Of a stretch of DNA of 10,092 nt, positions 1-6,741 are shown piece by piece (the stretch's first letter is position 1; every line of letters starts with the position of its first letter). The notes under the pieces were generated by a model. The model saw only the letters and a program-made list of their open reading frames with translations. It was not told the DNA's origin and made no database searches. Position numbers and translations under genes: made by a program. This stretch comes from JAJYZP01 sp049964535 (GTDB taxonomy: Bacteria > Actinomycetota > Acidimicrobiia > Acidimicrobiales > Acidimicrobiaceae), in assembly GCA_049964535.1 (NCBI GenBank), contig JBMFXG010000094.1:1-10092 (forward strand), given 5' to 3'.

Positions 1-356
1 CTCTTCAAAACACCAGACTACGAAGCTCGCGCTCCGTAGCGCTTCTACGAAATAGAACCTATCAGATAGGATTACGAATGCCAATCAATTCCAAGAATCA
101 GTGAACCTCAACAGCGCTGCAGGCGCAGACTCGCCTCACGGCGCTCTCACGATCATCGTGGATGAGCAATCTGGAAGCAGGACCATCGGTCGAATAACCT
201 TTCCCCAAATCTGATGGCTACCATAATTACCTCTGCCAAAAAACTCACTCAACAAGGTGACGGATGTCTCGCAACCCACCTACACGATTGCTCACGAGGG
301 AGGGTACTTCGACCTCTTCCGTACACGAGAGGGCTAGAGCTGCTACCGTGCTCGCA

Positions 357-398
357 GCGATTCTTCTCCGCAAGAGGCCTTTTCTTCGGAGATCTCGC
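357..398. other. Stem-loop with 10-bp core stem in intergenic region
   Basis: TCTCCG (365-370) pairs with CGGAGA (387-392). Inside it, after one bulged C, AAGA (372-375) pairs with TCTT (383-386), leaving the seven-base loop GGCCTTT. Outside it, GCGA (357-360) can pair with TCGC (395-398) across a small internal loop. The structure is seen directly in the sequence. There is no T-run on either side, so a classical rho-independent terminator is not supported. It lies about 290 nt past the glutamate dehydrogenase stop and could be a U-less terminator, an RNA-processing site or part of an unannotated small RNA. Confidence 0.5.
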
Positions 399-465
399 AG
401 AATACAGACCCTCCTAAAACCGCCATGCACTCCGCACTCATTAACGTCCTTCACGACTGTCGGGC

Positions 466-495
466 CGGTATCGGCACCTTTTCGTACCGATACCG
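466..495. other. Perfect 9-bp inverted repeat (stem-loop)
   Basis: CGGTATCGG (466-474) and CCGATACCG (487-495) are exact reverse complements separated by 12 bases with a TTTT core. Beyond one C·A mismatch, two further pairs inside the loop are possible. No T-run follows on either strand. It lies about 185-215 nt beyond the glutamate dehydrogenase stop codon on that gene's strand. It may be a terminator-like or mRNA 3'-end-stabilising hairpin. It could also be a DNA operator, because the arms are symmetric and GC-rich. Confidence 0.5.
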
Positions 496-679
496 CAACC
501 CAAGAGCACGACACTTTGCGCCACAAGTACCGACTCTCCACTGAGCCACGCAGCTCCACACCTCACAATGGACTCAGCAGTATGCGACAGCATCTCCCTT
601 TTCGCCTCGCCATCGATCTGACGATGACAGGTATCTCAAGTGCACCGTGATTCCCGTATCCAGACGTACTACCTCAGCG

Positions 680-3600
680 TTAGCGCTCCGTTGCGTCGAG
701 CTCGCGAACGAGCAGTGCGATCTCGCCCACGACGACGTGAAGCTGTGCAAGAGGTACGCTCGTCAACACCGAGAGGCCACTCGTAATCTGCTCGAGCTGC
801 GAGAGAACCATTGCGTGAGCACTGACCCAGGTCTCAACGGATGCATCGAGCTCTTCGTCTGTTGGTCGAGTTGTGCAACGTTCCCGAATCGCCTGAATTA
901 AACTCCGACAGAGCGCAAGCTGAGTGTCGGCAACGCTCACGAAGAGAAGCTCTCGAGATGACTCCTCCCAGTATCCATTCGGCGCGAGCGAGCTCAGTTT
1001 TGCACGGACACTCGGGAGGCCAACCTTGGCACCAAGCCAGAAGTAGAGCCTCGTTGCCTGATGAACGTCGACTGGGGCCGACTGCAGGCCAAGCTCGAGC
1101 ACGGCCGGGGTATTCGCGAGAATATCAACCGCAGCAAAATACTCCGCAGAGGCAGGTGAGAGTCCTACCTGTAAGAGACCATCCGTCTCGGCCTCGAGAC
1201 GCGCTCGGCCCGCCTCGTCGAGCACGGTTGGGAGATCGGCCAGCAAGAGCGAAATGAGCAGCTCGTATCGCTCGCAGATCTCCTGCACTCCGAGATGGCG
1301 GGGAAGGGAGGTCACGATCCAGCGCGCAACTCGCACAATCGCAGCTCCCTGTCGTCCCATCAACTCCACCCGACCTTGGAGAGGCGATGACTCCGAGACG
1401 ATCAAGGTCCATAACCTACTCCGGGCCGAGAGTAGCTCGATAGCGCAGAAGATCGCGGTTGCAGCTCGATCGAGCGAGATGGAAGCCAGGTCTGACAGTT
1501 CGTAGACCGCAGTAATTCCGACCGTATTGACAATGAGATTGGACAACACCGTTGCGGTGATCTCACGTTGTAGTCGATGATCGGTTTCGAGTTCGTCGAG
1601 ACGAGGCTGGATCTCCGTCGGGAAGTACTCCCGATAGCACGCAATCGCTCGAGGGTCGCGCACGACATCGGAGTCGAGAAGGGAGCGATAGATGTGGATC
1701 TTCGCGTAAGCCAGCAACACCGACAGTTCCGGGCGAAAAAGAGGTTGACCCTCCCGAAACCGCAGGCGCATTCCGGTTGGAGTTGGCAGGAACTCAACGG
1801 CGCAGTCCAGGTCTGCCTCGCGAACGAGACGCTCCGTCATCCGGACAAACGCCGTCGAAGAGAATGGGAACGAGTGCTCAGCGAGCGATAGGACCCAGTT
1901 TTGCAAGACGTTGTCGGAGAGAACCTGTGCCTCGATCTCGGGCTCAGCCCTCGCTAAGATCTCATCTCTCAACGCTAGGTCCGCACGTCCCTGCGCAATC
2001 AGAGCGCTAAAGAGTATCTTCAGATTGACTTCGTGGTCCGAGGTATCCACTCCGGCTGAGTTATCGATCGCATCGGTATTGCACGATCCACCCCCACGAG
2101 CATATTCAACCCTAGCAAGCTGTGTCAGGCCGAGATTTCCGCCCTCCCCGAGCACTGAAGCTCGAAGCTCTGTCGCGCTAATGCGAATGGCATCGTTCGC
2201 CTTGTCCATCACGTCTGCGTTGCTCTCACTCGTGGCCTTGACGAAGGTCCCAACGCCGCCATTCCAGAGGAGATCGACATCCGCGCTCAAGATCGATCGG
2301 ACTACTACTGCGGGTTCGTACGTACCACTCTGCATCGACAGGGCTCTCGCCACCTCGTCAGAGATCTCAATCGACTTCTGCGACCTTGAGAAGACTCCTC
2401 CTCCTCTGGAGATTTTTGCGAGGTCGTAATCTCGCCAACTCGAACCCTCGAGAGCAAAAAGACGCTCTCGCTCCAACGCAGAGAGCTCTGGGTCGGGGTC
2501 CGGATCGAGAAAAATATCTCGATGATCAAAGGCTGCAACCAATCGGATCGATCGAGAGAGCAGCATCGCATTTCCGAACACGTCTCCAGACATGTCACCG
2601 ATCCCTACCACCGTGATCGGATCCTGCGTTGGGATGACGCCTCGATGCCCAAAGTGATGCTCAACAGATTTCCAGGCTCCCTTTGCAGTGATGCCCATCT
2701 TCTTATGGTCATACCCCCGCGATCCGCCAGACGCAAAGGCATCACCGAGCCAGAACCCGTGTTCGTCGGAGATCTCATTAGCTAAGTCGGAAAATGTTGC
2801 GGTCCCCTTATCCGCAGCAACGACGAGGTAGGGATCATCGTCGTCAAGAATCACCATATCTTGGGGGTGACGAACCGAGCCTCCAACGATATTGTCGGTC
2901 AAGGACAAGAGCGCCTCCATGAACTCGCGGTATCCCTCCCGAACCCGCAGCGAGAGCTCGCCTCGGTCACGAGGCATTTGCCGTAAGACAAATCCGCCCT
3001 TCGATCCCACTGGGACGATCACCGAGTTTTTCACGGTCTGCGCCTTCATCAAGCCAAGAATCTCCGTTCGAAAATCCTCGGGCCTATCCGACCATCGAAT
3101 CCCACCTCGAGCTACCGACCCACCTCGTAAGTGGACGGCCTCAACGCCCTGCGAGCGGTAGTAGATCTCAAAATGCGGGAGCGGCTTGGGTAGTCCGATT
3201 GCATCAGAGGGCACCAGCTTGATACCAACCCCACGACCTCGTGGACGCGAGAACGCATTGGTCCGTACCGTAGCGAGCACTACGGAGGCTAACGCTTTAA
3301 AGATTTTGTCGTGATCGAGAGAAGAGACCTGCACGAGTGCTTCGTCGAGTTGAGCAAGGACTGCGAGCTCACTCTCGCGACTGGCAACGTCGGCCTCCGC
3401 CGGATCTAGGCGCGTCTTGGCAAACTTCACGATTAGTTCAGCAACTTGAGGATTATCACGCAGCGCACTCTGCACATAGGCCTCAGAAAACCCCAACGTA
3501 GTAAATCGCAGATACGACGAATAGGTCCGAAGGACCATCACGTCGTCAAAGCTCAAGCTCGACGAGAGCACGAGAGAGTTCAGAGCATCGTCTTCACCAC

Positions 3601-5464
3601 CGTGCTCCCAGATCTCGCTCATTGCCGCACGGACCCGCTCTACTGTGTCAGGAGTGAGCTCGACGACCTCATCGCTCTTAGCGCCGGACCATCGCAGCCC
3701 AAGATTGAAGATCCATGCTTCTTCTCCGTCGAGATCAAAAGAGTAGGGCAACTCATCTACGACCGCAAATCCGAAGTGCTCAAGTACCGGCAGTATCTCC
3801 GAAAGCATCATCCACGAGCCGCGTTTGAGAAGATGGAGACGAAGTCCACCATAGAGATCCCGACCGTCGGCAGGTGATAGCAGTGAGACGGACAGTGCAC
3901 GATCGGTTGCGAGCAGCTCTTCAAATGCCAAAATGTCAGCAAAACCCTGTTCCGGTTTGAAGTCGTCGGTATAGGAGATCTCAAAGGAGCGACGATAGCG
4001 CTGGAAGAGCGTTTGTCCTTGTCGACGACCGAGCCGATCACAGAGCAGCGTTCGAAGAATCTCATCCCAGGGAAGACTCAGCTCATCGAGCTCACGCTCG
4101 AGCAGAAGAATAGTGTCGAGCTCGCACGCGGCCTGTTCCGTATCGAAGATCAAGCCAACGACCGCACGTCGCTGGGTCACCGTAGCGGCATCAAGTTCAA
4201 AGGAGGTGCCGCCGAGCCGCTCAACAAGGTGCCGAGTGAGGGTCTCAACTCGACCCTCTGAGTAGCGAGACGCTGGCAGCATTAAAAAAGCTCGTTTCGG
4301 TCCAGTAGGGTCCTGAGAGCTCCATGGTCTGAGATAGAGACGGAGCTGAGGTATCTCCTCAACGGCGAGCGCCATCGAGACGAGTTGAACGAGTTCTGAG
4401 ACCGGCAGGAACAGGATCTCATCGGCGTTCAATGCCTCTAGAAAGCTCATAGTGGATCGGTGGGCGTAGCTCGAGCTTGGATGCCCCAGTTCATGGAGGA
4501 CCGCTCCCACGTTCCGACGGACGTTGGGAACCTCCTCTATGGCACGTCCCAGCTGAGCCGGTAGAAAGACGCCGAAAAATATCTCAGAATCGGCCGAATC
4601 ACTTGAACTAAACCGCAGGTATCGAAGTTTCCGGCGCATCACGACCTTCGAGGTCACCGACGATATACCTCCAGTGAGTCGAATATCGGTGGCCTGATAC
4701 AGCTCAACCTCGTCACCAAGAGAGCTCAGTACCTCTCCAGGATCCATCTTCTCGATCGCTCCTATGCAGCGAGTTGTGTCTTGGTGAACGCTCACGGTGG
4801 CAAGTGGTCGGAAGTTGCGGAGACCGAGTGAGCCTAACACCACCGGAGCGTCAACCACATCCACCCCACTAACCCTCCGAGCCCAAGAGGTCAATGAGGA
4901 CATCATCTCCTCGGAGGCATCGTGAACTGCGCTGAGTCCGGCGAAGGACTCCTCTAGCTCGTGTTGGAGTCTCGCAACCGAGTCGGAGTCGAGTGAGCGA
5001 TCCAGCTCTGCATAGAACAGAGAGTACATCTCTACGTCAGAGGGTAACTCTACGCCAAGAGAGCGAAGACGCACCGCACTCACAAGAGGATGAATCGTAA
5101 AGCGGGCTTGATCAACGATTGCGTCGGTCACGGTATCGACGAGATACGCCATATCTGGAGTCACAAGCGACACATAGGTGCTTTGGAGATCGGAGGGGAT
5201 CGAACCTGATACGTCCGCCTGACCTGGACTCACAACAGAGATACTGCCACCGCCGTCAAGACCGATCGCAGAGATCGCTCGAGCAAATGCTCGTACCGCC
5301 CTTCCGATCTGTCGGTCCGACAGAGTCTGCATCTCAAGCACGCCGAGTCGATCCTGCTCGAGGGCCATCAGCTCAACCATGAGCCTGCGTTCCTCATTGG
5401 TCGCCTCGACGGTCTCCGCTATGCGAGCTCTCAGCTCGTCGCCGCTCTGTGGTACTGGCTCCAT
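680..5464 (-). CDS. gdh: NAD-dependent glutamate dehydrogenase, large (about 180 kDa) type
   Basis: Oxidatively deaminates L-glutamate to 2-oxoglutarate and ammonium with NAD+ in the cytoplasm, normally a catabolic role. The 1594-residue length fits the GDH_180/Bac_GDH family (about 1600 residues). The N-terminal half is the long regulatory region of this family. The catalytic core shows GGSVARGGIRWSDRPEDF near residues 781-798, then LMKAQTVKNS and PVGSKGGF, where K812 and K822 probably match the substrate-binding and catalytic lysines of small GDHs. The NAD-binding site is VVGIGDMSGDVFGNAM (first glycine of GIGD about 954). Later family motifs are LWNGGVGTFVKA, LGEGGNLGLTQ (about 1105-1115) and GGGSCNTDAIDNSAGVD. 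I chose the ATG at 5464 over the one at 5470 because AGGAGG lies 8 nt before it but only 2 nt before the other. The frame is intact. In other actinobacteria this enzyme is controlled by the FHA protein GarA; nothing here shows that directly. Confidence 0.96.
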   Translation of the reverse strand: MEPVPQSGDELRARIAETVEATNEERRLMVELMALEQDRLGVLEMQTLSDRQIGRAVRAFARAISAIGLDGGGSISVVSPGQADVSGSIPSDLQSTYVSLVTPDMAYLVDTVTDAIVDQARFTIHPLVSAVRLRSLGVELPSDVEMYSLFYAELDRSLDSDSVARLQHELEESFAGLSAVHDASEEMMSSLTSWARRVSGVDVVDAPVVLGSLGLRNFRPLATVSVHQDTTRCIGAIEKMDPGEVLSSLGDEVELYQATDIRLTGGISSVTSKVVMRRKLRYLRFSSSDSADSEIFFGVFLPAQLGRAIEEVPNVRRNVGAVLHELGHPSSSYAHRSTMSFLEALNADEILFLPVSELVQLVSMALAVEEIPQLRLYLRPWSSQDPTGPKRAFLMLPASRYSEGRVETLTRHLVERLGGTSFELDAATVTQRRAVVGLIFDTEQAACELDTILLLERELDELSLPWDEILRTLLCDRLGRRQGQTLFQRYRRSFEISYTDDFKPEQGFADILAFEELLATDRALSVSLLSPADGRDLYGGLRLHLLKRGSWMMLSEILPVLEHFGFAVVDELPYSFDLDGEEAWIFNLGLRWSGAKSDEVVELTPDTVERVRAAMSEIWEHGGEDDALNSLVLSSSLSFDDVMVLRTYSSYLRFTTLGFSEAYVQSALRDNPQVAELIVKFAKTRLDPAEADVASRESELAVLAQLDEALVQVSSLDHDKIFKALASVVLATVRTNAFSRPRGRGVGIKLVPSDAIGLPKPLPHFEIYYRSQGVEAVHLRGGSVARGGIRWSDRPEDFRTEILGLMKAQTVKNSVIVPVGSKGGFVLRQMPRDRGELSLRVREGYREFMEALLSLTDNIVGGSVRHPQDMVILDDDDPYLVVAADKGTATFSDLANEISDEHGFWLGDAFASGGSRGYDHKKMGITAKGAWKSVEHHFGHRGVIPTQDPITVVGIGDMSGDVFGNAMLLSRSIRLVAAFDHRDIFLDPDPDPELSALERERLFALEGSSWRDYDLAKISRGGGVFSRSQKSIEISDEVARALSMQSGTYEPAVVVRSILSADVDLLWNGGVGTFVKATSESNADVMDKANDAIRISATELRASVLGEGGNLGLTQLARVEYARGGGSCNTDAIDNSAGVDTSDHEVNLKILFSALIAQGRADLALRDEILARAEPEIEAQVLSDNVLQNWVLSLAEHSFPFSSTAFVRMTERLVREADLDCAVEFLPTPTGMRLRFREGQPLFRPELSVLLAYAKIHIYRSLLDSDVVRDPRAIACYREYFPTEIQPRLDELETDHRLQREITATVLSNLIVNTVGITAVYELSDLASISLDRAATAIFCAIELLSARSRLWTLIVSESSPLQGRVELMGRQGAAIVRVARWIVTSLPRHLGVQEICERYELLISLLLADLPTVLDEAGRARLEAETDGLLQVGLSPASAEYFAAVDILANTPAVLELGLQSAPVDVHQATRLYFWLGAKVGLPSVRAKLSSLAPNGYWEESSRELLFVSVADTQLALCRSLIQAIRERCTTRPTDEELDASVETWVSAHAMVLSQLEQITSGLSVLTSVPLAQLHVVVGEIALLVRELDATER

Positions 5465-5472
5465 TGCCATAC

Positions 5473-5478
5473 CCTCCT
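5473..5478 (-). promoter_or_regulatory. Shine-Dalgarno site of the glutamate dehydrogenase gene
   Basis: On the minus strand the six bases read AGGAGG, a perfect anti-16S match. Spacing is 8 nt to the ATG at 5464 and 2 nt to the ATG at 5470, which favours the downstream start (MEPVPQ...). It sits in the 12-nt gap after the stop of a doubtful 61-codon frame. Confidence 0.8.
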
Positions 5479-5482
5479 CTTC

Positions 5483-5668
5483 TTAATGCCCAACATCAAG
5501 TGCATCGACCAAGGTCGTCACATCCGGTGGGGCGCCTCCACGTACCCAAAGACGCGCAACAACCGTGCAGCCTCGCCCCTCGTCTACTCCTGCGATCTTG
5601 CGGCCATCACCTTGTATCGTTACTCCGGTCTCGCTCTTGAGCCGAGAGTGCCAACTCCACTGCAGCAT
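5483..5668 (-). CDS. Doubtful short ORF immediately upstream of gdh (61 aa)
   Basis: This is a minus-strand frame that opens with ATG directly after an in-frame TAG and ends with TAA 12 nt before the first gdh ATG. I do not recognise it as a protein. The residues IAGVDE-GRGC near positions 25-34 recall the RNase HII active-site motif IAGVDEAGRG, with one residue missing. What follows lacks the usual AGPV segment, and the frame ends about 27 residues later. The ribosome binding site is weak (GGCGAG). The close spacing to gdh would allow translational coupling. It could equally be untranslated leader, and third-position GC (about 57% by hand) does not decide it. Confidence 0.2.
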   Translation of the reverse strand: MLQWSWHSRLKSETGVTIQGDGRKIAGVDEGRGCTVVARLWVRGGAPPDVTTLVDALDVGH

Positions 5669-5720
5669 CTAGTCTCGCCGTTGAGATTTCGATGCATTGG
5701 GGAAGATGAGTCGTACTCAT
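5607..5720 (-). CDS. Possible 37-aa leader ORF in the gdh upstream region
   Basis: This minus-strand ATG frame reads MSTTHLPQCIEISTARLDAA..., has a helix-like Ala/Leu/Glu-rich second half and ends in TGA. A GGAG lies 7 nt upstream (bases 5728-5731), which is ideal spacing. The end of a long imperfect inverted repeat (5736-5809) lies only 4 nt before that GGAG, so folding could affect ribosome access. It overlaps the next short frame (start at 5668) in a different phase. There is no run of regulatory codons such as those in amino-acid attenuator leader peptides. No family is recognised and coding status is uncertain. Confidence 0.22.
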   Translation of the reverse strand: MSTTHLPQCIEISTARLDAAVELALSAQERDRSNDTR

Positions 5721-5735
5721 CGACACGCTCCGCTC

Positions 5736-5809
5736 GTGAGACCGGGCCAGAGAGGGATAGCGACTCCACCTGCCGTGCGCAATACTCTTCGGCTCTGAGC
5801 TGGTCTCAC
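5736..5809 (-). other. Long imperfect inverted repeat in the gdh leader region
   Basis: GTGAGACC (5736-5743) is the exact reverse complement of GGTCTCAC (5802-5809). The pairing continues inward with G·T and G-C, then a 2x2 mismatch, then CAGAG (5748-5752) with CTCTG (5793-5797). This gives about 15 pairs closing a 40-base loop. Read on the minus strand it ends 4 nt before the GGAG of the 37-codon frame and about 270 nt before the gdh start. It could be a cis-acting RNA structure, a processing site or the bluB terminator without a U-tract. Confidence 0.45.
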
Positions 5810-6003
5810 CCCTTCGACGATAGCCCAGTGATCCCTCTGAGTTGCCTAAAAGACCAAATGGCTCCTTCTCAAAGCAGAGCGTCTTTGGCGTAGGCAAGGG
5901 GGAGTAGACAAAGATGAACGGATGTGACCAAAGTGCATACGGAAAATCGAGAGCCATGCAGCCCTGAGCGGCCTGAAGAGATCAAGGGACCACTCTTCGA
6001 GCG

Positions 6004-6684
6004 CTATTGGGGCAGCGTTACGATATCGAACAGGCCGTTGTGTTCTCCGTAGCGCCCACGGGCTACGTGTGGCAAGATCGGCCGCCGCGATTGCCAGTTA
6101 AGCCGCTCGAGATCTGGAGTAGCTTCAAAATGTGAGACCGGTCCGATACAGAGCCACGCCACCGGGCGTACTCCCGCAGGAAGACCCACAAGCTCTGCGA
6201 GAAACTCCTCCCTATAGAACGAGACCCAACCGACCCCTATCGATTCCGCCTGGGCACAGAGCCACAGATTTTCAATCGCAAGACAGACAGAGTAGAGACC
6301 GGCGTCGGCGATCGCATGACGACCAAGCACAGCGGGCGATCCTCGTGAAGGGTCATAGGTAACGACGATCCCGAGCGACGACTCCAAGATGCCCTCGATT
6401 CTGATGCCAAGAAACGTCTCTCGTCGGGCCGGATCGAGCGACTCTAAAAAGATCTGACGCTCAGAGAGAACGTGATCCCGAAACGTCTCGCGCTGACCAA
6501 CGTCATCGACGAGGATGAAGTCCCAAGGTTGAGACATCCCTACGCTCGGTGCACTGTGAGCACCTTGAAGGATCCGTCCAAGTATCTGCGGATCGATTGG
6601 CTCGCCCGTGAACTGACTTCGCACATCGCGACGAGTTAGTACCACTGAGTAGACTGCCTGTGCGAGCGGATTCACTCTCTCCAT
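6004..6684 (-). CDS. bluB: 5,6-dimethylbenzimidazole synthase BluB
   Basis: BluB is a nitroreductase-fold flavoenzyme that uses O2 to break down reduced FMN into 5,6-dimethylbenzimidazole, the lower ligand of cobalamin. The 226-residue length is typical. Family landmarks are TRRDVRSQF (residues 17-25; D20 matches the catalytically important Asp, the arginines bind FMN phosphate), SAPSVGMSQPWDF (44-56), IEGILE (96-101), LGRH (120-123), YSVCLAIENLWL (131-142) and GVGWVS (150-155; S155 matches the conserved Ser). The closing stretch is typical too. After LGRH the usual T-x-P-x-T-like segment is AIADA here, a mild deviation. The frame stays open 55 codons further upstream, but that part looks unprotein-like and would run into the divergent gene, so I start at Met 6684. 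An AGG 9 nt before it may be a weak ribosome binding site. No other cobalamin genes are nearby and no B12 riboswitch is visible. Confidence 0.92.
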   Translation of the reverse strand: MERVNPLAQAVYSVVLTRRDVRSQFTGEPIDPQILGRILQGAHSAPSVGMSQPWDFILVDDVGQRETFRDHVLSERQIFLESLDPARRETFLGIRIEGILESSLGIVVTYDPSRGSPAVLGRHAIADAGLYSVCLAIENLWLCAQAESIGVGWVSFYREEFLAELVGLPAGVRPVAWLCIGPVSHFEATPDLERLNWQSRRPILPHVARGRYGEHNGLFDIVTLPQ

Positions 6685-6741
6685 CTTCACGAACCTGCCA
6701 GACTTCTGCACCGTAAACGAACAAAGGCTAGCCAACTGTCT
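6685..6741. promoter_or_regulatory. Divergent 57-bp start-to-start region of bluB and the ABC gene
   Basis: This short gap must carry or adjoin the promoters of both divergent genes. It contains the 8-bp palindrome GGCTAGCC (6726-6733). I see no clear -35/-10 boxes on either strand. AAAGG at 6723-6727 is 14 nt from the ABC ATG, too far for a good ribosome binding site, so one or both genes may be leaderless or use weak sites. Confidence 0.35.

Larger units (their letters stand above)
1..679. other. Intergenic region downstream of gdh, no convincing gene
   Basis: I find no convincing gene here. The open frames present (for example 264-650 plus and 245-559 minus) have S/T/R/P-rich or otherwise unprotein-like translations and resemble no family I know. 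The region carries several potential RNA hairpins: 29-42 (GCGCT/AGCGC, loop CCGT), a compact cluster at 112-167 that includes the 8-bp palindrome CAGCGCTG and CACG/CGTG around ATCAT, the two strong stem-loops listed separately, and CATCG/CGATG at 611-626. None is followed by a T-run on either strand. The first 39 bases read in frame 1 as an open stretch ending at TAG, so they could be the tail of an upstream plus-strand gene, but 12 codons cannot establish that. Confidence 0.6.
5486..6003. other. Long spacer / presumed leader between bluB and gdh
   Basis: This 518-base stretch holds no confident gene. It contains two doubtful minus-strand short frames, an 8-bp-plus inverted repeat (5736-5809) and a bulged hairpin at 5629-5647 (TCTC/GAGA enclosing GCT/AGC). 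GAAGAG/CTCTTC can form a 6-bp stem (about 5978-5996) just past the bluB stop, without a T-run. Because bluB and gdh point the same way, the region must hold whatever ends bluB transcription and probably the gdh promoter and 5' leader. I could not pick a convincing -35/-10 pair. Confidence 0.55.

Noticed and set aside
1..39. Frame 1 open to a TAG (LFKTPDYEARAP), possible C-terminus of an upstream plus-strand gene
   Set aside because: Twelve codons at a window edge cannot be told from chance; sequence before the window is needed.
245..559. Minus-strand frame of 104 codons starting at GTG, downstream of gdh
   Set aside because: Arg/Val-rich, no recognisable motif, no well-spaced ribosome site, and it overlaps the opposite frame; neither is convincing.
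264..650. Plus-strand open frame of 128 codons with an AAGG 6 nt before its ATG
   Set aside because: The translation is rich in S, T, R and P without domain-like pattern and resembles no family; it crosses both strong hairpins. Random open frames of this length occur at this GC content.
1911..2429. Long plus-strand open frames inside the gdh gene, for example this 172-codon one
   Set aside because: They are antisense to a fully conserved enzyme and their translations are low-complexity S/R/P-rich shadows.
5486..5893. Plus-strand 135-codon frame between gdh and bluB
   Set aside because: No family resemblance, shuffled composition, and it runs opposite to the flanking genes through the inverted repeat.
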